Source: Polaribacter porphyrae
GTDB lineage: Bacteria; Bacteroidota; Bacteroidia; Flavobacteriales; Flavobacteriaceae
Assembly (NCBI RefSeq): GCF_002954685.1
Contig: NZ_MSCN01000001.1
Location: 334,256-398,255 of the forward strand
Direction of reading: 5' to 3'
DNA: 64,000 bases
Shown: positions 1 to 7,764 of the stretch, in pieces
Layout: the number at the start of each line of letters is the position of its first letter
Numbering within the stretch: position 1 is the stretch's first letter
Translations under genes and position numbers: made by a program
The notes under the pieces: generated by a model
Told to the model about the DNA's origin: nothing
The model's input: the letters and a program-made list of their open reading frames with translations, nothing else
Databases searched by the model: none

Positions 1-1940
1 GAATTTAGTTGACCTTCAATAGTTTTTGCAATAGGTGCAATGGCTTTCAGCATTTCTAATGACGAAAAAGATTCTGTAATATTCAACTCATTCAGGTTTA
101 AATCCATAGAAAAAGTTGCTTTTTTACCTTTTGTTGAAACAGTACCATCAAAACCTATATTACCCCCAAAAACATTAGTTTGTAAATTTTTAAGATTTAC
201 AGTTTCATCTTTTAAAGTTACAGTACCTTTTACCTCTTTTAAATTGATGTTATCATAAACTACATTATTAGCTTTCGCATTAAGAATAATGTCTAAAAAA
301 GCGGGCACTTTTAAAGATGATTTTGCCTCTTTTTTTTTAGTAGAAGTAGTGTCTTTAGTTAAAAAATCAGCAACGGTTAGGTTGTTAGAGTTTAAATTAA
401 AATTTCCTTTAAGTTTTTGATTATCAAATAAAAATCCATAGAAATTGTCTAAATTCCCAGTAATGTTTAAATCTGAATTTCCAGTTTTTGCATCAAATTC
501 TTTTAGCTGAATTTTTGAGGTATCAAAATCAATAGCCGTTTTAGAAATATAAAAAGGATTTGCAACATCTTTATCATCATATTTAAAATTACTCACAGTA
601 ATATTACCACTGTTTTTAATATTTTGATAGCTACGTTTTTCAATCGAATTCATATCAAAACTAGTGGAGATATCAGCATTCAAAACTCCAGCTAATTTTT
701 TTTCTAACGAAATAGGATATACTTTATCAATGTTATTTAAATTGATTGTTCCTTTAGCAGATAAATTAATTTTAGGGTTTTGAGTGATATTGCTCAAACT
801 ACCACTAGCATTAAAAATATCTTTATCAATCTTAAAAGAAACAGTTTTAAAAGAGAGATAGGTATCTTTAGTATTCCCGGTTTTGTTGATAATTTTAGTA
901 TCCAAATTAATATTAGTCACAGCTTTTTGCAGTGTATTATATTTAAACATTGCATTTTTTGATTGAAGAGAAATGTCTAATTTAGGGATTGAATTTTCTG
1001 AATAATACCCATTTATTGTTCCACTTAAATCAAAATTACCTTCAGTTTTTATGTCTTTTAAATTACCTGAATATTGTTTTGGTAATAAAGCTAAAGCATT
1101 TTTAAAGGACGATGTTGGTGTTTTAAACGTAATGTCATAGAGCTGTTTATCATCGACTAACTGAATAAAACCATCAAATTTTAATGGCAATTGATTTATA
1201 AAACCTTCATTTTCTTTAAACGTATATTTTAATTCTTTTAGGTTGATAGCCAATAAGGCATCTAAACTCACATCTACATTACTGATATAATTTACACCTT
1301 CCATATCTAAATGCAATTTGGCAGTGGTTTTGGTATCCAAATCAAGAATTTCTTTGGCAAAGTTTCCTTTTCCTGTATGATTAATTTGGCTAATATTTAA
1401 ATGTGTTTTAGTGGATTCATCAGTATATAAAAAATCTATATTTTCTAAAGTATATTCTTTTATGTTGAGTGATAAATTACTTTCTTGACTATTTTTTTCT
1501 GTTGATGTATCCTCTTTTTTTGCAATATCATAATTACCAATATTATCTTTATTTATTTTGATGTTTATAAAACCATCAGAAGTAGAAATACTAGACAGTT
1601 CTAATGTTTCGCCAGTATTTTTAAAAAGCTCTGTAATCTTCATACTTAAGTTTAGTTTTTTTGCTGTAAAAAGTGTATCACCTAAAAAAGGCTCTTTATT
1701 AACAACTGCAATGTCTTCAATAGAAACACTTGCCAATGGAAAATTGGTAAACAAACTTAAATCAGAATCTTTAAAAGTGATGGTTGCATTAACGTCATTG
1801 TTAGCTGTATTTACAACCATTTGCACAATTTTATCTTTAAATAAAAAGGGAATAGAAACCAAACCAATAATCAATATTAAAAAAATACCAATTACCCATT
1901 TTAAAATTTTCTTTCCTTTTGACTTTTTCTTCTTATTCAT
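1..1940 (-). CDS. AsmA-like outer-membrane biogenesis protein, 3' end cut off by the window
   Basis: The reverse strand is open from an ATG at 1940 to the left edge, about 646 codons, so the C-terminus is missing. The product starts with a Lys-rich stretch and one membrane helix (about residues 10-32), followed by a long region of beta-rich, Ser/Thr/Asn-rich sequence with recurring 'DxxxxNIxG' and 'LKNLxTNVFGG' type strands. This is the architecture of the large AsmA/TamB-like proteins of Bacteroidota: an inner-membrane anchor and a long periplasmic beta-taco domain thought to act in outer-membrane lipid transport or biogenesis. The family call comes from overall pattern and the C-terminal AsmA-type motifs; specific function is inference. 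It is transcribed away from the ybaB operon, with a TAATTTTG promoter element just upstream. Confidence 0.75.
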   Translation of the reverse strand, partial: MNKKKKSKGKKILKWVIGIFLILIIGLVSIPFLFKDKIVQMVVNTANNDVNATITFKDSDLSLFTNFPLASVSIEDIAVVNKEPFLGDTLFTAKKLNLSMKITELFKNTGETLELSSISTSDGFINIKINKDNIGNYDIAKKEDTSTEKNSQESNLSLNIKEYTLENIDFLYTDESTKTHLNISQINHTGKGNFAKEILDLDTKTTAKLHLDMEGVNYISNVDVSLDALLAINLKELKYTFKENEGFINQLPLKFDGFIQLVDDKQLYDITFKTPTSSFKNALALLPKQYSGNLKDIKTEGNFDLSGTINGYYSENSIPKLDISLQSKNAMFKYNTLQKAVTNINLDTKIINKTGNTKDTYLSFKTVSFKIDKDIFNASGSLSNITQNPKINLSAKGTINLNNIDKVYPISLEKKLAGVLNADISTSFDMNSIEKRSYQNIKNSGNITVSNFKYDDKDVANPFYISKTAIDFDTSKIQLKEFDAKTGNSDLNITGNLDNFYGFLFDNQKLKGNFNLNSNNLTVADFLTKDTTSTKKKEAKSSLKVPAFLDIILNAKANNVVYDNINLKEVKGTVTLKDETVNLKNLQTNVFGGNIGFDGTVSTKGKKATFSMDLNLNELNITESFSSLEMLKAIAPIAKTIEGQLN

Positions 1941-1963
1941 AAAATACTATATTATTTACTAGA

Positions 1964-1971
1964 CAAAATTA
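1964..1971 (-). promoter_or_regulatory. Bacteroidota -7 element for the AsmA-like gene
   Basis: The reverse strand reads TAATTTTG, a full match to TAnnTTTG, 23 bp before the start codon at 1940. No clear TTG -33 element is present at the usual 19-21 bp spacing, so this is a moderate call. Confidence 0.45.
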
Positions 1972-2029
1972 AAGCATTCCTTATTTTATTTTTGCTTAAA
2001 TAGTGTTAATAATAACGCAAAAGAAAAGC

Positions 2030-2067
2030 AAAAAAAATATCCAACTAGTTTTTGCTAGTTGGATATT
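2030..2067 (-). terminator. Rho-independent terminator of the ybaB operon
   Basis: A 13-bp perfect stem (AATATCCAACTAG at 2036-2048 with its complement at 2055-2067) closes a 6-nt loop. On the reverse strand it is followed by a run of seven to eight T. It lies 22 bp beyond the stop of the CCC-motif gene. Confidence 0.85.
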
Positions 2068-2088
2068 ATAACTTTAAAAATAAGACTA

Positions 2089-2406
2089 TTATTGTTGATA
2101 CTTATCCATAGCCTCTTGAATTTGTTGTTCAATTTCACTCCAATCTGTTGTTGCAAAATAATAAGCATTATAAGCAAAGTATAAACCATTAATTACTAAA
2201 GTAACTAAAGCAAAGGTTTTAGCATTACCCATAGCAGTAATTTCTTCTGGATCATAATCTTCTGGGTTTGCTTCTACTTCTTTCATTTTTTTATTTGCAA
2301 TTAAAAATGATGGAAGTGCCAAAATAATTCCTAAACCAGCAAAACAGCAGCATAAAATACTTAAAGAAGATAGCACATAGATAAGTGTAGTGTTTAATTT
2401 TTTCAT
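2089..2406 (-). CDS. CCC-motif small membrane protein
   Basis: This is a 105-residue protein with two membrane helices (about 8-35 and 66-88). The first contains three consecutive cysteines (CCC at about 18-20) followed by a Gly-rich segment. The loop between helices is acidic and Lys-rich, and the C-terminus is a short amphipathic helix. It matches the small CCC-motif membrane proteins common in Flavobacteriia, often found beside DUF2752 proteins; no biochemical role is known to me. It is the last gene of a three-gene operon, 12 bp after the DUF2752 gene, and ends at a strong terminator. Confidence 0.7.
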   Translation of the reverse strand: MKKLNTTLIYVLSSLSILCCCFAGLGIILALPSFLIANKKMKEVEANPEDYDPEEITAMGNAKTFALVTLVINGLYFAYNAYYFATTDWSEIEQQIQEAMDKYQQ

Positions 2407-2418
2407 TTTTGATTTTTT

Positions 2419-2706
2419 CTAAAGATTAATTTTAATTAGATAGTTGATAATTATTATTGATAAATTAAAGTAAGCTAATCTAGTAATTATTTTGTTGGAT
2501 TGCTTAAACTTTTTAAAAAAATTGATTAGAATAAATACAGCTAAAATCAGCATTGTAAAAATCGCAGGATACATTTTAAAGGCACTCCAAAACTCACCAT
2601 GAATTAAAAAAACAAAAGAACGCTGCAAACCACAACCCAAACAGTCAAAACCGAAAAAAGTTTTGCTAAAACAAGGTAGCATATAGTCTTCTATAGATAA
2701 AAACAT
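2419..2706 (-). CDS. DUF2752 family membrane protein
   Basis: A 95-residue protein with the DUF2752 signature C22-x2-C25-G-x2-R29 near its N-terminus, then two membrane helices (about 44-63 and 75-93) with a Phe/Trp-rich loop between them. The family is widespread in Bacteroidota and Actinobacteria; its function is unknown, although the CxxCGxxR signature suggests a metal or redox role. It sits between ybaB and the CCC-motif gene with spacers of 4 and 12 bp, so the three are almost certainly co-transcribed. Confidence 0.75.
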   Translation of the reverse strand: MFLSIEDYMLPCFSKTFFGFDCLGCGLQRSFVFLIHGEFWSAFKMYPAIFTMLILAVFILINFFKKFKQSNKIITRLAYFNLSIIIINYLIKINL

Positions 2707-2710
2707 CAGT

Positions 2711-3034
2711 TTATTTAAACATATTCATTCCTGGAATATTAGGCATTCCACTTTTTGCAGCAACAGCCAACTCATTTTCATTAATGGCAGTAGCTTTTTC
2801 AATAGCTTTATTTAAAGTGATAATTAAATAATCTTCTAACTCTTCAGCATCATTTAATAAAGTCTCATCTATAGTAATGGCTTTAATTTTTCTATTAGCA
2901 GTTAAAGTTACTTTTACTTTATTATCAGAAGAAGCCTCATCAATCAAAACTGTATCTAATCTTTTTTTAGTTTCTTCAACTTTTTCTTGAGCCTCTTTCA
3001 GCTTTCCCATCATTCCAGATAAATCTCCAAACAT
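2711..3034 (-). CDS. ybaB: YbaB/EbfC family nucleoid-associated protein
   Basis: A 107-residue protein with the YbaB layout. It opens with [18 protein letters not shown] and a long amphipathic helix, then a beta region with '[17 protein letters not shown]', and a C-terminal helix ending in a Met/Gly-rich tail. YbaB/EbfC dimers bind DNA with little specificity and help to shape the nucleoid. The length matches the family (about 100-110). It leads a three-gene operon with DUF2752 and CCC-motif membrane proteins, a pairing without an obvious functional link. A TAATTTTG promoter element lies 23 bp upstream. Confidence 0.9.
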   Translation of the reverse strand: MFGDLSGMMGKLKEAQEKVEETKKRLDTVLIDEASSDNKVKVTLTANRKIKAITIDETLLNDAEELEDYLIITLNKAIEKATAINENELAVAAKSGMPNIPGMNMFK

Positions 3035-3056
3035 AATTTTTGTATTAAATTTTTAA

Positions 3057-3064
3057 CAAAATTA
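3057..3064 (-). promoter_or_regulatory. -7 promoter element of the ybaB operon
   Basis: The reverse strand reads TAATTTTG (TAnnTTTG), 22 bp before the ATG at 3034. It is the same octamer as in front of the AsmA-like gene. Confidence 0.5.
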
Positions 3065-3134
3065 CTAATTTAACATGAATTTTGCAGGACTAATAAATGA
3101 GAAAACTTTTTCGTTACACATTCGTATTATATCT

Positions 3135-3142
3135 TATTTTTG
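3135..3142 (+). promoter_or_regulatory. -7 promoter element of the oligopeptidase B gene
   Basis: TATTTTTG matches TAnnTTTG, 28 bp before the start codon, and is followed by CAACCGCTT. The promoter of the next gene (5315-5322) has nearly the same downstream sequence, CAATCGCTT. Confidence 0.5.
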
Positions 3143-3170
3143 CAACCGCTTGTAAAATGATAACTAGTAT

Positions 3171-5276
3171 ATGAAAATTTCTAATATTGAAATTCCAATA
3201 GCAAAAAAGAAACTTACTCATCTAGAAAAACATGGAGATGTTAGGGTTGATAATTATTTTTGGATGCGTTTATCTGATGACCAAAAATTAGCACCTGTTA
3301 AAGATGAACAAACACAAGAGGTAATTGATTATTTAAATTCTGAAAACACTTATTTTGATAGGGTTACTGCAGATACCAAAGATTTTCAAGAAGCATTATT
3401 TTTAGAAATGAAGGGTAGAATTAAAGAAGATGATGCTTCTGTACCTTACAAAAGCAATGGTTATTTTTATATAACTCGCTATGAAAAAGGAAAACAATAC
3501 CCAATTTATAGTCGCAAAAAAGAGACGTTAAAGACAGATGAGCAAATCCTCTTTGATGTTAATAAAATGGCAAAAGGTTTTGAATATTATCAATTAGGAG
3601 GTTTAAATGTATCACCCAATAATAAACTAGCTGTTTTTGCGACTGATACAGTAAGTAGAAGGCAGTATTTTTTGAGAGTAAAAAATCTAGAAACAGGAAA
3701 AATTTACAAGGATATTATTGATAATACAACTGGAGGTTCAGTTTGGGCAAATGATAACAAAACCATTTTTTACACCAAGAAAAACCCTGTAACATTAAGA
3801 AGCGAAAAGATATTTAAACATGTTTTAGGTACACCAATTTCTGAAGATGTAGAAGTGTATCATGAAAAAGATGAAACCTTTGGATGTTATGTAACTAAAT
3901 CAAAATCAAAGAAATATATTATTATTAGCTCGTTTGCAACACAAACTACAGAATCTCGTTTTTTAGATGCTGATACTCCAAATGGTGAATTTAAAATATT
4001 ACAAGAAAGGATTACAGATTTAGAATATAACGTTTCCCATTATAAAGATCATTTTTATTTTTTAACAAATAAAGACAAAGCTACCAATTTTAAATTGATG
4101 AAAACATCTGTTAATAAAACATCAAAAGAAAATTGGGTTGATGTAATCTCACATAGAGAAGATACCTTGTTAGAAGACTTTTCAATATTTAAAGACTATT
4201 TGGTTTTAGAAGAACGTAATAATGGATTGAATAAAATTCGAATTAAAAGATGGGACAATCAAGAGGATTATTACTTACCTTTTGATGAAGAAACCTATAC
4301 AGCAAATGTATATGGAAATCCAGAATTTGACACAGAAATCATAAGATACTCGTACAACTCATTTACAACACCAAGTTCTGTTATTGATTTTAATATGAAT
4401 AATAAATCAAAGGAAATTAAAAAAGAACAAGAGGTTTTAGGAGGTAAATTTAAAAAGGAAAATTATAAGAGTGAACGTATTTGGGCATCAGCCAGAGATG
4501 GAAAAAGAGTAGCCATTTCTTTAGTATATCATAAAAATACAGCACTAAATAAAGATACACCTTTGTTGCAATATGCTTATGGTTCATATGGCTATACCCT
4601 TCCAGATAGTTTTTCAACAACACGTTTAAGTCTGTTAGATAGAGGTTTTGTTTATGCAATTGCTCACATAAGAGGAAGCGAATATTTAGGTAGAAATTGG
4701 TATGATGATGGTAAAATGCTCAACAAGAAAAATACATTTACAGACTTTATAGATTGTTCTAAATTCTTAATCGAAAAGAAGTATACATCAGCAAAGCATT
4801 TATATGCAATGGGTGGTTCTGCTGGCGGATTATTAATGGGAGCTATCATAAACATGAACCCTGAATTATACAATGGCATTATTGCAGCTGTACCTTTTGT
4901 AGATGTAATTTCTACAATGTTAGATGACTCAATTCCGTTAACAACTGGCGAATATAATGAATGGGGAAACCCTAATAATAAAGAATACTATGATTATATA
5001 AAATCTTACTCACCTTATGATAATGTTATCGCTAAAGAATATCCAAATATGTTAGTTACAACAGGTTTTCATGATAGTCAAGTTCAATATTGGGAACCTG
5101 CAAAATGGGTAGCAAAACTCCGTGAGTTAAAAACTGATAACAATATTCTTTTGTTGCATACTAATATGGATTCAGGTCATGGAGGAGCTTCTGGGCGTTT
5201 TGAAGCCTTAAAAGAAACTGCAAAAGATTATACTTTCTTATTGGCTTTAGAGGATAAAATATCCATTGAAAAGTAG
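3171..5276 (+). CDS. ptrB: Oligopeptidase B (S9 family serine peptidase)
   Basis: A 701-residue enzyme with an N-terminal seven-bladed beta-propeller (about 1-430) and a C-terminal alpha/beta hydrolase domain. The catalytic triad is visible: Ser550 in GGSAGG, Asp635 in GFHDSQV and His670 in SGHGG. The spacing (85 and 35 residues) is the same as in E. coli PtrB as I recall it. Oligopeptidase B cleaves short peptides after Lys or Arg in the cytoplasm; there is no signal peptide here, although many flavobacterial S9 relatives are exported. It is monocistronic, with its own promoter, 66 bp before the next gene, which also has its own promoter. Confidence 0.92.
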   Translation: MKISNIEIPIAKKKLTHLEKHGDVRVDNYFWMRLSDDQKLAPVKDEQTQEVIDYLNSENTYFDRVTADTKDFQEALFLEMKGRIKEDDASVPYKSNGYFYITRYEKGKQYPIYSRKKETLKTDEQILFDVNKMAKGFEYYQLGGLNVSPNNKLAVFATDTVSRRQYFLRVKNLETGKIYKDIIDNTTGGSVWANDNKTIFYTKKNPVTLRSEKIFKHVLGTPISEDVEVYHEKDETFGCYVTKSKSKKYIIISSFATQTTESRFLDADTPNGEFKILQERITDLEYNVSHYKDHFYFLTNKDKATNFKLMKTSVNKTSKENWVDVISHREDTLLEDFSIFKDYLVLEERNNGLNKIRIKRWDNQEDYYLPFDEETYTANVYGNPEFDTEIIRYSYNSFTTPSSVIDFNMNNKSKEIKKEQEVLGGKFKKENYKSERIWASARDGKRVAISLVYHKNTALNKDTPLLQYAYGSYGYTLPDSFSTTRLSLLDRGFVYAIAHIRGSEYLGRNWYDDGKMLNKKNTFTDFIDCSKFLIEKKYTSAKHLYAMGGSAGGLLMGAIINMNPELYNGIIAAVPFVDVISTMLDDSIPLTTGEYNEWGNPNNKEYYDYIKSYSPYDNVIAKEYPNMLVTTGFHDSQVQYWEPAKWVAKLRELKTDNNILLLHTNMDSGHGGASGRFEALKETAKDYTFLLALEDKISIEK

Positions 5277-5314
5277 ATAATTGTAAATGAATTTTATTAT
5301 TCAATAATGATGAT

Positions 5315-5322
5315 TACTTTTG
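5315..5322 (+). promoter_or_regulatory. -7 promoter element of the cysteine-synthase-fold gene
   Basis: TACTTTTG matches TAnnTTTG, 20 bp before the ATG at 5343, followed by CAATCGCTT as in the promoter at 3135-3142. Confidence 0.5.
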
Positions 5323-5342
5323 CAATCGCTTAAAGTTTTATA

Positions 5343-6338
5343 ATGACAAGAAATCAAGGAATAACTGATAATATTTTACAATTAGTAGGAGAAACTCCAC
5401 TTGTAAGATTACACAGTATTACTAAAGATTTTAAAGGTAAATATTTTGCAAAACTCGAAGCTTTTAATCCAGGTCATTCTGCAAAAGATAGAATCGCATT
5501 ACATATTATAGAAAATGCAGAAAAGAAAGGCATAATTAAAAAGGGGTCAACTATTGTAGAAACTACATCAGGTAATACTGGTTTTAGTTTGGCTATGATT
5601 AGCATTGTAAAAGGATACAAGTGCATTTTAGCAGTTAGTGATAAATCTTCGCAAGATAAAATTGATATGCTAAAATCTATGGGAGCAGAAGTGCATATTT
5701 GTCCTGCAAACGTAGCAGCAGATGACCCAAGATCTTATTATGAAGTTGCCAAAAGAATTCATAAAGAAACAAAAAAATCAGTATACATTAATCAATATTT
5801 TAATGAGTTAAATATTGATGCACATTACAGAACTACAGGCCCAGAAATTTGGAAACAAACAGAAGGCAAAATTACACATTTGGTTGTTGCAAGTGGAACT
5901 GGAGGCACAATTTCTGGAACTGGAAAATACCTGAAAGAACAAAATCCGAACATTAAAATACTAGCTGTAGACGCTTTTGGTTCTGTATTAAAAAAATATC
6001 ATGAAACTGGTAAGTTAGACATGAATGAGGTTTCACCATATAAAATTGAAGGTTTAGGGAAAAATTTAATTCCTACTGCCACAGATTTTGATGTGATAGA
6101 TATTTACGAAAAAGTAACAGATAAAGAGTCAGCCTTTGCTTCTAGAGAAATTGTAAAAAAAGAAGGAATCTTTTGTGGCTATACTTCAGGAGCTGTTTTA
6201 CAAGCTACTAAACAATACAATAATCAAGGATATTTTACAAAAAATAGTTTTGTGGTTTTAATCTTTCCAGATCACGGATCACGTTACATGAATAAAATCT
6301 ACAACGATTCTTGGATGAAAGCACAAGGCTTCTTGTAG
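5343..6338 (+). CDS. PLP-dependent cysteine synthase / CBS-like enzyme, candidate cysteate synthase
   Basis: A 331-residue fold-type II PLP enzyme. The Schiff-base lysine is K48 in NPGHSAKDR, the substrate loop is TTSGNTG (about 94-100), and the phosphate-binding loop is [10 protein letters not shown] (about 195-204). The tail [11 protein letters not shown] is typical of the cystathionine beta-synthase core, but there is no haem domain and no C-terminal CBS pair. These enzymes replace the beta-substituent of serine or O-acyl/phospho-serine with a sulfur nucleophile. The next gene, 80 bp away, encodes an alpha-oxoamine-synthase-like acyltransferase, so I infer that this one makes L-cysteate (phosphoserine plus sulfite) for sulfonolipids rather than cysteine. 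Ordinary cysteine or cystathionine synthesis cannot be excluded from sequence alone. Confidence 0.85.
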   Translation: MTRNQGITDNILQLVGETPLVRLHSITKDFKGKYFAKLEAFNPGHSAKDRIALHIIENAEKKGIIKKGSTIVETTSGNTGFSLAMISIVKGYKCILAVSDKSSQDKIDMLKSMGAEVHICPANVAADDPRSYYEVAKRIHKETKKSVYINQYFNELNIDAHYRTTGPEIWKQTEGKITHLVVASGTGGTISGTGKYLKEQNPNIKILAVDAFGSVLKKYHETGKLDMNEVSPYKIEGLGKNLIPTATDFDVIDIYEKVTDKESAFASREIVKKEGIFCGYTSGAVLQATKQYNNQGYFTKNSFVVLIFPDHGSRYMNKIYNDSWMKAQGFL

Positions 6339-6358
6339 AAAGATTACTACCTTAACAA

Positions 6359-6390
6359 TTTGATTAACTGCGAAAAAAGCGGTTTCTTTG
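6359..6390 (+). promoter_or_regulatory. -33/-7 promoter of the acyltransferase gene
   Basis: TTTG at 6359-6362, then a 20-bp spacer and TTTCTTTG at 6383-6390 (one mismatch to TAnnTTTG). It ends 28 bp before the start codon at 6419, so this gene can be transcribed apart from its upstream partner. Confidence 0.5.
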
Positions 6391-6418
6391 CAAATCGAAA
6401 AAAATCAAAAATTATAAG

Positions 6419-7666
6419 ATGGCGTCAGATTTATTTGAAAGAATAAAAGCAGATAAAGGCCCTTTAGGAAAGTGGGCTGATAAAGCAGAAGGATACTATG
6501 TTTTTCCAAAATTAGAAGGACCAATTTCTAATAGAATGTCATTTAATGGCAAAAAAGTAGTGACTTGGAGTATTAATGATTATTTAGGATTAGCAAATCA
6601 TCCAGAAATTTTAAAGGTTGATGGTGAAGCTGCTAACGAGCATGGAATGGCTTATCCAATGGGTGCTAGAATGATGTCTGGTCATACACCTTTGCACGAA
6701 CAATTAGAACGTGAATGTGCTGAATTTGTTGATAAAGAAAAGTCATATTTATTAAATTTTGGTTACCAAGGAATCATGTCTGCAATAGATGCATTAGTAA
6801 CAAAAAATGACATTATTGTGTATGATATGGATACTCATGCTTGTATTATAGATGGTGTGCGTTTACATGCAGGTAAACGTTTTGTTTACAAGCATAATGA
6901 TATGGAAAGTTTCGAAAAAAATATCAAACGTGCAAAAAAAATGGCAGATAAAACTGGTGGAGGAATTCTTGTGATTTCTGAAGGAGTTTTTGGAATGCGA
7001 GGTGAACAAGGTCGTTTAAAAGAAATTGTTTCTTTTAAAGAAGAATATGGTTTTAGATTATTAGTAGATGATGCTCATGGTTTTGGAACACTTGGAGAAG
7101 GAGGTAGAGGTACAGGTTTTGAGCAAGGTGTACAAGATGAAATTGATGTTTATTTTGCAACTTTTGCAAAATCTATGGCAGGTATAGGAGCATTTTTGGC
7201 AGGTGATGCAGATGTAATTCAGTTTTTACAATATAATTTGCGTTCTCAAATGTTTGCAAAATCTTTGCCAATGGCAATGGTTAAAGGAGCATTAAAACGT
7301 TTAGATATGATACGTACAATGCCAGAATTAAAAGAGAAGCTATGGAGAAATACCAATGCTTTACAATCTGGTTTACGAAATGCTGGTTTTGATTTAGGAA
7401 CTACACAAACTTGTATAACACCAGTATTTTTAAAAGGAGATATACCAGAAGCAATGGCAATGGTTAATGACTTAAGAGAAAATCATGGAATTTTCTGTTC
7501 TATAGTTGTATATCCAGTAATACCAAAAGGATTAATTATTTTAAGGTTAATCCCTACAGCTACACATACTCAAGAAGATATAGATGATACTATAACAGCT
7601 TTTTCTGCGATAAGAGAAAAGTTAGAAAATGGTACCTACAAAAAGATAGCAGCTTCAATAGTTTGA
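6419..7666 (+). CDS. Alpha-oxoamine synthase family acyltransferase, probable cysteate fatty acyltransferase (capnine synthesis)
   Basis: A 415-residue fold-type I PLP enzyme of the KBL/SPT family. It has the PLP-binding VDDAHGFGTLGEGGRG segment and the catalytic lysine K251 in FATFAKSMAG. Family members condense an amino acid with an acyl thioester by decarboxylation: glycine in KBL, serine in serine palmitoyltransferase, cysteate in the sulfonolipid enzyme of gliding Flavobacteriia. The cysteine-synthase-like partner immediately upstream and the flavobacterial background favour cysteate fatty acyltransferase, which forms 3-ketocapnine. Automatic tools would probably call it serine palmitoyltransferase or 2-amino-3-ketobutyrate CoA ligase. 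The family is certain; the substrate is inferred. It ends at a strong bidirectional terminator. Confidence 0.85.
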   Translation: MASDLFERIKADKGPLGKWADKAEGYYVFPKLEGPISNRMSFNGKKVVTWSINDYLGLANHPEILKVDGEAANEHGMAYPMGARMMSGHTPLHEQLERECAEFVDKEKSYLLNFGYQGIMSAIDALVTKNDIIVYDMDTHACIIDGVRLHAGKRFVYKHNDMESFEKNIKRAKKMADKTGGGILVISEGVFGMRGEQGRLKEIVSFKEEYGFRLLVDDAHGFGTLGEGGRGTGFEQGVQDEIDVYFATFAKSMAGIGAFLAGDADVIQFLQYNLRSQMFAKSLPMAMVKGALKRLDMIRTMPELKEKLWRNTNALQSGLRNAGFDLGTTQTCITPVFLKGDIPEAMAMVNDLRENHGIFCSIVVYPVIPKGLIILRLIPTATHTQEDIDDTITAFSAIREKLENGTYKKIAASIV

Positions 7667-7691
7667 TTTTTTTTAACCCTTATAAATTAAT

Positions 7692-7720
7692 AAAAAAACC
7701 GAGCAAAGCTCGGTTTTTTT
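7692..7720. terminator. Bidirectional rho-independent terminator
   Basis: ACCGAGC (7698-7704), a 3-nt loop and GCTCGGT (7708-7714), flanked by seven A on the left and seven T on the right, so it works on either strand. It lies between the convergent acyltransferase and T9SS type B genes. Confidence 0.92.
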
Positions 7721-7764
7721 GATTCATAAAATCTACTATGTTTATACTTATATAAAAAATAATA

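Noticed and set aside
6419-7666. Serine palmitoyltransferase for sphingolipids
   Set aside because: The fold fits, but the cysteine-synthase-like partner immediately upstream and the flavobacterial background favour cysteate as substrate; kept only as the alternative.
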